Positions 55,143 through 63,280 of a DNA stretch of 64,000 nt are shown piece by piece. Source of the stretch: Burkholderiales bacterium (lineage in GTDB: Bacteria; Pseudomonadota; Gammaproteobacteria; Burkholderiales; Burkholderiaceae_C); the NCBI GenBank assembly GCA_016223165.1, contig JACRPO010000009.1, positions 1 through 64,000 on the forward strand. Reading direction: 5' to 3'. Position numbers and translations under genes: made by a program. How positions within the stretch are numbered: the first letter of the stretch is position 1; each line of letters begins with the position of its first letter. The notes beneath the pieces are model-generated. The model saw nothing but the letters and a program-made list of their open reading frames with translations. It did no database searches and had not been told where the DNA came from.

Positions 55143-55502
55143 TCAGGCCAACGCGGCGACCACCGTGATCTCGACCCGCAGCTCGGGCGCAGCCAGCAGC
55201 GCCTGCACCGTCGTGCGCGCAGGAGCGGCGCCGGGCGGCAACCAGGCCTCCCACACGGCATTCATCGCCGCAAAGTCGGCGATGTCGCGCAAGTGCACGG
55301 TGGCGGCGAGCAACCGGCCGCGCCCGCTGCCTGCCTCGCGCAACAGCGCATCGATACGGCCGAGCACCTCGTGCGTCTGCGCCGTCGCGTCGGCTGCGGG
55401 GCTGCCGCTGGAGGTCTGGCCGCACAGGTAGACGACGCCGGCGTGGCGCACGATCTTGCTCATGCGCGGCCCCGTGTGCGCGCGCTCGATGGCTGTGGTC
55501 AT
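55143..55502 (-). CDS. RidA-family enamine/imine deaminase
   Basis: A 119-residue RidA-fold protein: VVYLCGQTSSGSPAADATAQTHEVLGRID opens the chorismate-mutase-like fold, and a C-terminal ELRVEITVVAAL closes it. The start overlaps the preceding dehydrogenase subunit by four bases. Amine and D-amino-acid dehydrogenases release imino acids, which RidA proteins hydrolyse, so its place at the end of this operon makes sense. Confidence 0.85.
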   Translation of the reverse strand: MTTAIERAHTGPRMSKIVRHAGVVYLCGQTSSGSPAADATAQTHEVLGRIDALLREAGSGRGRLLAATVHLRDIADFAAMNAVWEAWLPPGAAPARTTVQALLAAPELRVEITVVAALA

Positions 55503-56968
55503 GTCACGTCCTCCTTGTCGCTCGAAGATGCCGCGGTCTCGGCAGGGGCGGCGCCGGCCAGCGATGCCAGTGCTGCCAGCGGCACGGGCTTCAGCGGCGC
55601 GCGGATGCGGTACGCGCCCACCTCGGCCACGCCCTTGCCGTGCTCGGCGGCGAGGATCTGCGACACCACGGTGCCGCACATGCGCCCCTGGCAGGGGCCC
55701 ATGCCGCAACGGCTGAAGAACTTCGTCTGGTTCGGCCCCTGGCAACCCAGGCGCGCCATCTCGCGCACGCGGCCGGCGGTGACTTCTTCGCAGCGGCACA
55801 CCAGGGTCTCATCGGCCGGCTCGGCGATGAAGCGCGGCGGCCGGTACAACGCATCGAGGAAAGGTCGAATCTGCTGCTCGGCCTTCAGGGCCTGCTCGAA
55901 GGGCGCGGAGCGCCGCGCCAGCTCCCGGGCATCGATGCGGCCCAACGCATGCGCCGCGCCGAGGGCCGCCAGCGTGCCACTGGCCTCGGCGGCCAGCGCG
56001 CCGGCGATCGACACGCCATCGCCTGCCACGCGCAGGCCGGGCAGCGAGGTCTGGCCATGGGCATCGACCACCACCTGCCAGGCGAGCTGCTCGTCGCTCC
56101 AGACATGGTGCACGTGCAGCAATCGCGACAACTGCGTGTTCGGCACCACGCCGTGGTGCAGCAGCACGGTGTCGGCAGCGAGCTCTTGCGCACGGCCCGC
56201 GGCCACGAAGGCGAGGCCCGCCGCGCGATCGGTGCCCGTCACGCGCAGGTTCTCCGCCCGCGTGAACCACGGCACGCGCGCGGCGCGCAGCCGGCGCATC
56301 ATCTTCAACCCCTTGGCCAGATACGACCAGGCGCGCAGGGCGCCGCCGGCATGGCGCAGCGCCGCAAGGCGGTTGCCCGCCGGCGCTGTCTCGACCACCG
56401 CCGCCGGCGCGGCACCGGCGGCGAGCAACTGGCAGGCCACCAGCAGCAGCAACGGCCCGGCGCCGGCCAGCACGATGCGCCCGGCAGGCACGGCGCCGGC
56501 GCTCTTCAAGGCGATCTGCGCGGCACCTGCGTTCATCACCCCGGGCAAGGTCCAGCCGGGGATCGGCGATGCGCGCTCCATCGCGCCCGTGGCAGCAATC
56601 AGCTGGGGGGCGTGCAGCTGCGCGGCGCGGCCTTCCTGCAGCACCGTCACGGTGAGGTCGCGCGCCACGTCCCACACGAGCGTGCCGAGCCGGCGCTCGG
56701 CAGTGCTGCGTTCGAGCGCCTGCACCAGCGACACGCCGTGTGTGTAGTCGGCGCCGAGCAACTGCGCCACCCGCGGCTGCTCGGCCACGACGCGGCCCAC
56801 GTCGCGGTAGATCTGGCCTCCTGCGCTCGGCTGCTCGTCGAGCACGACGGTGCGAAGACCCAGCCCGGCCGCGGTCGCCGCCGCCGCCATGCCCGCCGGG
56901 CCGGCGCCGATGACGATGACGTCGTGCGTCATGGCGGCGTCGGGCCCGGGCAGACGTTCGGGCTTCAT
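55499..56968 (-). CDS. Amine/D-amino-acid dehydrogenase alpha subunit, HcnB/OoxA type
   Basis: A 489-residue flavoprotein. The N-terminal FAD motif VIVIGAGPAGMAAAATAAG (from about residue 18) and a second nucleotide motif VLAGAGPLLLLVACQL (about 155-170) give a pyridine-disulfide-oxidoreductase-like body. The C-terminal domain carries a BFD-type [2Fe-2S] site (VCRCEEVT, CGMGPCQGRMCG). HcnB, octopine/nopaline oxidase A subunits and D-hydroxyproline dehydrogenase share this design. I chose ATG 56968, which overlaps the previous gene by four bases; ATG 56932 is possible. Confidence 0.88.
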   Translation of the reverse strand: MKPERLPGPDAAMTHDVIVIGAGPAGMAAAATAAGLGLRTVVLDEQPSAGGQIYRDVGRVVAEQPRVAQLLGADYTHGVSLVQALERSTAERRLGTLVWDVARDLTVTVLQEGRAAQLHAPQLIAATGAMERASPIPGWTLPGVMNAGAAQIALKSAGAVPAGRIVLAGAGPLLLLVACQLLAAGAAPAAVVETAPAGNRLAALRHAGGALRAWSYLAKGLKMMRRLRAARVPWFTRAENLRVTGTDRAAGLAFVAAGRAQELAADTVLLHHGVVPNTQLSRLLHVHHVWSDEQLAWQVVVDAHGQTSLPGLRVAGDGVSIAGALAAEASGTLAALGAAHALGRIDARELARRSAPFEQALKAEQQIRPFLDALYRPPRFIAEPADETLVCRCEEVTAGRVREMARLGCQGPNQTKFFSRCGMGPCQGRMCGTVVSQILAAEHGKGVAEVGAYRIRAPLKPVPLAALASLAGAAPAETAASSSDKEDVT

Positions 56969-57270
56969 GCCCCCGGCTCCGCGCGGCGCGCGCCGCGTTG
57001 CAGCCGGACCTGCATGCCTTCGCGCACGCCCAGCATGCACGCTTGCACATTGGCGCGGCCGTCCACCTCCACCAGGCACTCGAAGCACACGCCCATCAGG
57101 CACAGCGGCCCACGCGGCGCGCCCGACACCGGCGTCTCGCGCAATGCCGTGACGCCGGCCTGCATGAGGGCCACGGCCAGTGAATCACCTTCGAGCGCGA
57201 GCACCGGGCGGCCTTCGACCTGCAGGCTCACCGTGCGTCGCGGCGCCAGCCCCTCAATGCGTCGCAGCAT
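56965..57270 (-). CDS. Small [2Fe-2S] subunit, HcnA type
   Basis: A 101-residue ferredoxin-like subunit. Four Cys residues bind the cluster in CLMGVCFECLV (about 57-67) and QAC (about 78). It links the FAD-containing alpha and beta subunits of HcnABC-like and D-hydroxyproline dehydrogenase complexes. It overlaps both neighbours, by 17 bases upstream and four downstream, so the three subunits are translationally coupled. Confidence 0.87.
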   Translation of the reverse strand: MLRRIEGLAPRRTVSLQVEGRPVLALEGDSLAVALMQAGVTALRETPVSGAPRGPLCLMGVCFECLVEVDGRANVQACMLGVREGMQVRLQRGARRAEPGA

Positions 57271-58387
57271 GGCTTTGCCCCTCGAAGCGGGCGGCCTTGA
57301 AGCCGGTGATCTCGGCCGGCTCGGCGCCGCCGCGAATCCAGTCGACCAGCGGCCCGGCATGCTGCGCCGCGAGCGTGATGCCGCTGTGGCAGGTGAGCAC
57401 GAACGCCCCCGGGCACGACGCCGAGGCCTCGTAGATGGGAAAGCCGTCGGGACTCATCACGCGCAGGGCACCCCAGGTGCGCACGATGTTCACGCCTTCG
57501 AGGAGCGGAAAGCAGCGCGCCGCGCGCGCCGCGATGCGCGCCAGCTCGGCGAGCGTGGTGCCGTCGTCGAGGCCCACGTCCTCCTTCGAGTCGCCGATCT
57601 GCACCACGCCCTCAGCGGTTTGCCGCACGTGCAGAGTGGGGTGCGCGAGGAAGGGCCGCAGCCGCTCGGTGACGAGGATCTGGCCTCGGTTGGGCAACAC
57701 CGGCGCTCTCAGGCCGACGAGCGGGGCCAGGGCGCGGTTGCCGAGTCCGGCGGCAAGCACGAGCCGGCGCGCGGCATGCACGCCGCCGCCGGCGCGCACC
57801 TCGAATGCGCCGTGGCGATGCCGGATGTCCTGCACCGGCACACCGGGTGCCAGCTCGCCGCCCCGTTGCGCGAAGGCCTGCACCAGCGCACGCAGCAGCT
57901 TCAGCGGGCTGGTGTGTCCATCCAGCGGGCAATACACGGCACCGACGATGTCCGGCCCGGTGCCTGGCACGAGCGCACGCACGGCCGCCGCATCGAGGAC
58001 CTCGAACGGATAAGGCTCCCCCAGCTCGTCGCGCAGCGCCGCGAGCTGCGCGCCGCGCGCGGCCAGCTCCTGTTCGCTCAGGCACATCGAGAGACCGCCG
58101 GGCTGCTTCAAGTCCACATCGATGCCCGTGCCGGCCGCGAGCTCGGCGGCAAAGCCCGGCCAGCGCGCGGCCGAGGCCAGTGTCCAGCGGGCATAGGCCG
58201 GCCGGCCCAGTCCCTTGCCCTGCACCCACACCAGGCCGAAGTTGCCACGCGTGGCGCGAAAGGCATCGTCGCCTTCGTCGAGCACGCGCACACGCTCGCC
58301 GGCACGGGCCAGGCCGTAGGCCACCGACATGCCGACCACACCGCCGCCGACGACGAGCGTGTCCACCTCCCGCGCGGCAGCACCCAT
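57254..58387 (-). CDS. Amine/D-amino-acid dehydrogenase beta subunit, DAO fold
   Basis: A 377-residue FAD-dependent DAO-family enzyme. The dinucleotide motif VVGGGVVGMSVAYGLARAG is at about 12-30, LVLAAGLGNRAL near 205, and a C-terminal GALRVMSPDGFPIYE, then CHSGITLAAQHA, holds the second FAD site. Relatives are HcnC, OoxB/NoxB and D-hydroxyproline dehydrogenase beta. It probably oxidises a secondary or N-substituted amino acid supplied by the ABC importer just upstream. Its start is one base after the permease gene. Confidence 0.88.
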   Translation of the reverse strand: MGAAAREVDTLVVGGGVVGMSVAYGLARAGERVRVLDEGDDAFRATRGNFGLVWVQGKGLGRPAYARWTLASAARWPGFAAELAAGTGIDVDLKQPGGLSMCLSEQELAARGAQLAALRDELGEPYPFEVLDAAAVRALVPGTGPDIVGAVYCPLDGHTSPLKLLRALVQAFAQRGGELAPGVPVQDIRHRHGAFEVRAGGGVHAARRLVLAAGLGNRALAPLVGLRAPVLPNRGQILVTERLRPFLAHPTLHVRQTAEGVVQIGDSKEDVGLDDGTTLAELARIAARAARCFPLLEGVNIVRTWGALRVMSPDGFPIYEASASCPGAFVLTCHSGITLAAQHAGPLVDWIRGGAEPAEITGFKAARFEGQSHAATH

Positions 58388-58388
58388 C

Positions 58389-59198
58389 TCAGGTCTTCCC
58401 CGCCAGCACGCGGTCCAGGCCGTAGAAGCGGTCGAGCGCGACCATCAGCACCAGCGTCAGCACGATCAGCACCGTGGACACCGAGGCCAGCAGCGGGTCG
58501 ATGGTGTGCGCGATATGGTTGTACATCTTCACCGGCAGCGTCTGCGTCGCCGCGCTGGCCACGAAGATCGACATCGTCAGCTCGTCGAAGCTGTTGATGA
58601 AGGCGATCAGCCAGCCCCCGGCGACGCCCGGCACGATGAGCGGCAGCTCGATGCGGCGGAAGACCGTCCAGCCCGAAGCGCCCAGCGATTGCGCCGCCTG
58701 CGCGACGCTGCGGTCGAAGCCGGTGGCGGCCGCGACCACGAGCCGCAGCACATAGGGCAGCACGATCACGGTATGCGCCGCCGCCAGGCCCCACAGCGTG
58801 CCCGAGGCGCCGAGTTGGGTGAGGAACCTCAGGAGCGCGATGCCCAGCACCACATGCGGCACCATCAGCGGCGAAAGCAGCAGGCCGAGCATCGCTTCGC
58901 GGCCCGGGAAGCGGTGCCACGCCATGGCCATGCCGGCCGGCACGGCCAGCAAGGTGGCGAGCGTGGCGGCCACGGCGGCGAGCGCGAGACTGCGCCAGAA
59001 CGCGTCGAGGAAATCCGGCGCGGCGAAGATGGCCCGGTACCAGCGCCAGCTGGCGCCGTCGAAGGGCATCGCGATGTAGCCCTTGTCGGTGAACGAGACC
59101 AGCACCACCATCACCAAGGGCGCCAGCATGAAGGCGACGAATACCCAGTGGAAGGCACTCAGTGCCGGTGGCATGCGCCCGACCTTCACCGGGCTCAC
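58389..59198 (-). CDS. ABC transporter permease, PotC type
   Basis: A 269-residue permease with about six helices and the cytoplasmic EAA loop (AQAAQSLGASGWTVFRRIELPLIVPG). The start is GTG 59198, whose bases overlap the TGA of the preceding permease gene (GTGA). It belongs with the partner permease, PotA-like ATPase and binding protein of the same operon, a polyamine/opine-type importer. Confidence 0.9.
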   Translation of the reverse strand: MSPVKVGRMPPALSAFHWVFVAFMLAPLVMVVLVSFTDKGYIAMPFDGASWRWYRAIFAAPDFLDAFWRSLALAAVAATLATLLAVPAGMAMAWHRFPGREAMLGLLLSPLMVPHVVLGIALLRFLTQLGASGTLWGLAAAHTVIVLPYVLRLVVAAATGFDRSVAQAAQSLGASGWTVFRRIELPLIVPGVAGGWLIAFINSFDELTMSIFVASAATQTLPVKMYNHIAHTIDPLLASVSTVLIVLTLVLMVALDRFYGLDRVLAGKT

Positions 59199-60055
59199 GC
59201 GAACACCTGCTTCCAGCGCCGCTCGACGAAGCGGTTGAGCGCCAGCGACACCGCGAGCACGATGGCCACCAGCACCACCGCCAGCGCCGCGCCCAGGGGC
59301 CAGTTGAGGTTGCCCAGGAACTCGTCGTAGATCGTGGTCGGCACCACCTTCAGGCGCCGCCCGCCGATGATGGCCGGTGTGGCGAAGGCACTGGCCGCGA
59401 GCGCGAAGACGATCAGCCCGCCCGAGAGCACGCCGGGGATGACCTGCGGCAGGACGATGCGTGCCAGCACCGTGGGCAGCCCTGCGCCCAGCGACTCGGC
59501 GGCCTGCTCGGTGGCCGGGTCGAGCTTCTGCAGGCTCGCCCACACCGCCAGCACCATGAACGGCACCAGCACGTGCACCAGCGCCACGACGACGCCGGTG
59601 AAGGTGAACATCATCCGGATCGGCGAATCGATCAGGCCCAGCGCCAGCAGGCTCCGGTTGATGACGCCTTCGTTGCCCAGCAGCACCGCCCAGCCGAGCG
59701 TGCGCACGACGACGCTGATGAGCAGGGGCCCGAGCACGATGACCATCGATACCGCGCGCCAGGCCGGCGACAGGCGCGAGAGCACATAGGCCTCGGGCAC
59801 GCCGATGACGATGCAAAGCGCCGTCACGAGCGCGGCCATGGCGAAAGTGCGGCCGAAGATGGTGTGGAAGTACTCGTCGGTGGCGATGTCGCGGTAGTTC
59901 GCGGCCGTGAGTCCTTCGCCCACGCCGGTGGCGGGCACGAACGGATAGAGGCTCATCGACAGCGTCAGCACCAGCGGCAGCGCCACGAAGGCGAGCATCG
60001 CCAGCACGCCCGGCGCGCTCAGCCAGTAGGGCAGCAGGTTGCGGCGCTCGTCCAT
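59195..60055 (-). CDS. ABC transporter permease, PotB type
   Basis: A 286-residue permease with six helices. The EAA loop reads EQAAESLGAGLPTVLARIVLPQVIPG. PotB-like proteins pair with the PotC-like protein encoded next. It starts 15 bases after the ATPase stop. The substrate follows from the binding protein and is probably an amino-acid-like compound oxidised by the enzymes of the operon. Confidence 0.9.
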   Translation of the reverse strand: MDERRNLLPYWLSAPGVLAMLAFVALPLVLTLSMSLYPFVPATGVGEGLTAANYRDIATDEYFHTIFGRTFAMAALVTALCIVIGVPEAYVLSRLSPAWRAVSMVIVLGPLLISVVVRTLGWAVLLGNEGVINRSLLALGLIDSPIRMMFTFTGVVVALVHVLVPFMVLAVWASLQKLDPATEQAAESLGAGLPTVLARIVLPQVIPGVLSGGLIVFALAASAFATPAIIGGRRLKVVPTTIYDEFLGNLNWPLGAALAVVLVAIVLAVSLALNRFVERRWKQVFA

Positions 60056-60070
60056 GGGGGGCCCCGACCC

Positions 60071-61105
60071 TCAGGCGCCGCGCGCGACCACGCGCGCCTG
60101 CTCGGCGGCCCAGGCGAGGCCGACCTCGTCACCCTCGGCCACCGCGGGCAGTCCGGCGTTGACCTGCGTGGCCTGCAGCGTGCCCAGCGGCGTCTCCACC
60201 TGGAACAACCAGTGGTTGCCGAGGAAGACGCGCGCGCTCACGCGGCCGCGCACCAGCGCGCCGGTGGCGGCGAAGACGAGCCTCTCGGGCCGCACGATGT
60301 AGTCCACCGGCCCACGCGGCGCATCGGCCAGGCAAGGCAGGCATACGTCACCGACGAGCACGCCCTGCCCCTCGTGCCGCCCTTCGAACACGTTGGCCTT
60401 GCCGAGAAAGGTGGACGAGAAGCGCCCGTTGGGCTGCTCGTACATCTCGAAAGGGCGGGCCACCTGCTCGACGCGGCCCTTGTTCATCAGCACCACGCGG
60501 TCGGCCAGCGTCATCGCCTCGGCCTGGTCGTGCGTGACCATGACGGTGGTGATGCCCACGCGGTGCTGCAGCGCGCGCAGCTCGATCTGCATCTCCTCGC
60601 GCAGCTTGGCATCGAGCGCGCCCATCGGTTCGTCCAGCAGCAGCACCGGCGGCGAGATGACGAGCGCGCGCGCCAGGGCCACACGCTGGCGCTGGCCGCC
60701 GGAGAGCTCTTTCGGAAAGCGCGCGGCAAGCGGCGCCAGGTGCACGAGCTCCAGCGTCTGAGCCACTCGCTTGCCGCGCTCGGCCGCGACCACGCCGCGC
60801 ATCTCCAGGCCGAAGGCCACGTTGTCGGCCACCGACATGTGCGGGAAGAGCGCATAGCTCTGGAACACGATGCCCAGGCCTCGCCTGCTGGGCTTCAGGC
60901 CGGTGATGTCCTGCCCGTCGAGCACGACCCGCCCGGCCGTCGGCGGCGTGAAGCCGGCCACCATCTGCAGCGTCGTCGTCTTGCCGCAGCCGGAGGGGCC
61001 GAGCAGGCAGACGAACTCGCCCTTGGCCACCGAGAGGCTGCACTCGGCCACGGCGCTGAACTCGCCGTAGCGCTTCACGAGCCCCTGCAGTTCGAGAAAG
61101 GCCAT
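60071..61105 (-). CDS. ABC transporter ATPase, PotA-like
   Basis: A 344-residue ATPase: Walker A GPSGCGKTT near 37-45, signature ELSGGQRQRVALARAL near 135-150, Walker B LLLDEPMGALDAKLRE, and switch VTHDQAEAM. A C-terminal TOBE-type domain (about 270-340, VDYIVRPERLVF) is typical of the spermidine/putrescine and opine import group. Confidence 0.92.
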   Translation of the reverse strand: MAFLELQGLVKRYGEFSAVAECSLSVAKGEFVCLLGPSGCGKTTTLQMVAGFTPPTAGRVVLDGQDITGLKPSRRGLGIVFQSYALFPHMSVADNVAFGLEMRGVVAAERGKRVAQTLELVHLAPLAARFPKELSGGQRQRVALARALVISPPVLLLDEPMGALDAKLREEMQIELRALQHRVGITTVMVTHDQAEAMTLADRVVLMNKGRVEQVARPFEMYEQPNGRFSSTFLGKANVFEGRHEGQGVLVGDVCLPCLADAPRGPVDYIVRPERLVFAATGALVRGRVSARVFLGNHWLFQVETPLGTLQATQVNAGLPAVAEGDEVGLAWAAEQARVVARGA

Positions 61106-61141
61106 GGCCGTGGTGCAGATGGCCGCGCGTGCGTCAGGCGC

Positions 61142-62176
61142 TCATTTCTCGACGGCGCGGTTCCAGCGCTGCGTCCACTCGGCGCGCTTGGCGTTGATCA
61201 CGTGGTAGTTGGGCGACACCAGCGAGGCCACCTGCTGCGGCCCGTAGACCACCTTCCTGGCCACCTCGGGCGAGATCTTGGTGGTCTTGTTCACCGGGCC
61301 CCAGGCCACGCCCTGCGCCAGCATCGCCTGCACCTCGGCCGAGACGAGGTGCTGCAGGAACTGCTGGCCGAGCCTGGCCTGCGGCGCGCCTTCGGTGACG
61401 CAGGCCGCGACCATGATGACCGGCGCGCCTTCCTTCGGGAAGACGAACTCCACCGGCGCCCCCTGGTCGGCCACCGCCTGCACGCGGCCGTTGCCCCACA
61501 CGACGAGCGCTCCTTCGCCCGTCTGCATCATCTGCGCCATCTTGCCCGGCGAGGGCTCCCAGGCCAGGACGTTGGGCGCGATCTTCTTGGCCATGGCATC
61601 GAAGCCGGGGTCGATCCTGTCCTCGCCGCCGCCGTTGATGCGCGCCTGCATCACCAGCGTCAGCAGGCCATAGCCGTTGGTGATGGGCGGGATCACGACC
61701 TTGCCCTTGTACTTGGGGTCGGCGAGGTCGTTCCACGAGGTCGGCGCCTTCCAGCCGTTCTTCGCGAAGACGTCCTTGTTGTAGGCGAGGCCGGTGGCGA
61801 TGAAGGCGATACCCACCGACTTGTCGCCCACCATGCGCGCGTTGTCGTAGAGCTCGCGGATGGTGCCCGTGTTCTCCACCGGCGCGCACAGGCCCAGCCC
61901 GACGGCCTGGTACATGGGGCCATCGTCGATGATGGCCAGCGAGATCTCCTGCCTGCCCTTCTGCGCCTGGATCTTGGCCAGGGTGTCGGTGCTGTTGCCC
62001 GGCACGTAGACCACCTTGGCGCCTGTCCTCGCCTCGAAGGGCGGGATGACCTTCTCCTTCATCAGCGTCTCGGTGGAGCCGCCGGAGCCGCCGACGAAGA
62101 GCGTGGTCTGGGCCGTGGCATCGGCGCCGGCCAGGGCGATGGCGACGGCGCTCATGACGGAGAGGCATGGATGCAT
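61142..62176 (-). CDS. ABC transporter substrate-binding protein, PotD-like
   Basis: A 344-residue periplasmic protein. ATG 62176 has a GGAGG site 6-10 bases upstream. The signal peptide (VMSAVAIALAGADATAQ) is followed by TLFVGGSGGSTETLMKEKVIPPFE. The extracellular solute-binding family 1/8 fold is supported by DPKYKGKVVIPPITNGYG and GEGALVVWGNGRV. It is the first gene of the operon and is divergent from the LysR gene. Confidence 0.9.
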   Translation of the reverse strand: MHPCLSVMSAVAIALAGADATAQTTLFVGGSGGSTETLMKEKVIPPFEARTGAKVVYVPGNSTDTLAKIQAQKGRQEISLAIIDDGPMYQAVGLGLCAPVENTGTIRELYDNARMVGDKSVGIAFIATGLAYNKDVFAKNGWKAPTSWNDLADPKYKGKVVIPPITNGYGLLTLVMQARINGGGEDRIDPGFDAMAKKIAPNVLAWEPSPGKMAQMMQTGEGALVVWGNGRVQAVADQGAPVEFVFPKEGAPVIMVAACVTEGAPQARLGQQFLQHLVSAEVQAMLAQGVAWGPVNKTTKISPEVARKVVYGPQQVASLVSPNYHVINAKRAEWTQRWNRAVEK

Positions 62177-62329
62177 GGAGGACCTCCTGCGGGAACGGGC
62201 TGAACCAGCTGCCGGTGCGATCGGCCCTCTGGGGATCAGGGCGAACGCTTCGAAGTGCCCGCATCGTAGGCATCCGCGACGGGAAAGGAAAATCAATCCT
62301 CGTGGGCTGCTTATGCTCAAATGGTATGC

Positions 62330-63235
62330 ATGAGGAGCGGCCTCAACCTGCGCCACATCGAGTCCTTCCGCGCTGTCATGGTGGCGGGCAGCGTGGTCGG
62401 CGCCGCGCGGCTGCTCAACGTCACGCAGCCGGGCGTCAGCCGCACCATCGGCCTGCTCGAACTGCGACTGGGCTACGCGCTGTTCGAGCGCCGCGGCCGC
62501 CGCCTCGTGCCCACCGCCGAGGCCGAGGCGCTGCACCGCGAGATCGAGCAGATCTACCGCGGCATCGAGCGCATCGGCCAGGTGGCGCAGGACATCCGCT
62601 TCCAGCGCGCCGGCGCGCTGCGCGTGGCCACGCTGCCGGCGCTGGCGCAGGGGCTGGTGCCGCGCGCCATCGCCCGCTTCCTGGCGCCGCGGCCGCAGGT
62701 GACGGTCTTCGTGCAGAGCCTGCCCTCGCGGCAGATCGCCGAGCTCGTCTCGACGCGGCAGTTCGACGTCGGCGTGGTCGAGCTCCCGCTCTCGCGGCCG
62801 GCGATCGAGATCGAGCCGCTGCCGCCCGCGCGCTCGATGGCCGTGATGCCGGCCGGCCACCCCCTGGCGCGCAAGCGCGTCGTGTCGATCAAGGACCTGG
62901 GCGGCGAACGCATGATCCTGCTCTCGCAGCACAGTTATGTGCGCTACCTGATCGACGATGCCTTCTCCACGGCCGGCGTGGCGGCCCAGGTGGTGGTGGA
63001 GACGCCCAGCTCGTCGATGGCGTGTGCACTCGTCGCCGCCGGTGCCGGCCTCACCCTCGTCTCGAGCTGGACCGCCGAACCCTTCGCCGGCCCCGAGCTC
63101 GCGGTGCGTCCGTTGAAGGAGGTGCTCGAGTCGCGCTACGGCATCATCTTCCCGGGTGCACAACCGCGCATGGCCTTGGCGGCGGCGTTCGCCGAGGACT
63201 TGCGCGCGTGCATGACCGACGGGGCCCGCGCCTGA
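62330..63235 (+). CDS. LysR-family regulator of the amine dehydrogenase operon
   Basis: A LysR-type regulator of about 301 residues. The winged helix is at the N terminus (LRHIESFRAVMVAGSVVGAARLLNVTQPGVSRTI), followed by an effector-binding domain with LVSTRQFDVGVVELPL. I start at ATG 62330 (MRSGLNLRH), but ATG 62321 adds only three residues. It is divergent from the ABC-dehydrogenase operon, across a 153-base gap that should hold the shared operator, and resembles regulators of opine and D-amino-acid catabolism. Confidence 0.88.
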   Translation: MRSGLNLRHIESFRAVMVAGSVVGAARLLNVTQPGVSRTIGLLELRLGYALFERRGRRLVPTAEAEALHREIEQIYRGIERIGQVAQDIRFQRAGALRVATLPALAQGLVPRAIARFLAPRPQVTVFVQSLPSRQIAELVSTRQFDVGVVELPLSRPAIEIEPLPPARSMAVMPAGHPLARKRVVSIKDLGGERMILLSQHSYVRYLIDDAFSTAGVAAQVVVETPSSSMACALVAAGAGLTLVSSWTAEPFAGPELAVRPLKEVLESRYGIIFPGAQPRMALAAAFAEDLRACMTDGARA

Positions 63236-63280
63236 GGCGCGCGAGCCGCGTCGCGTGTGCGTGAAGGAAGGCGGTGGACT

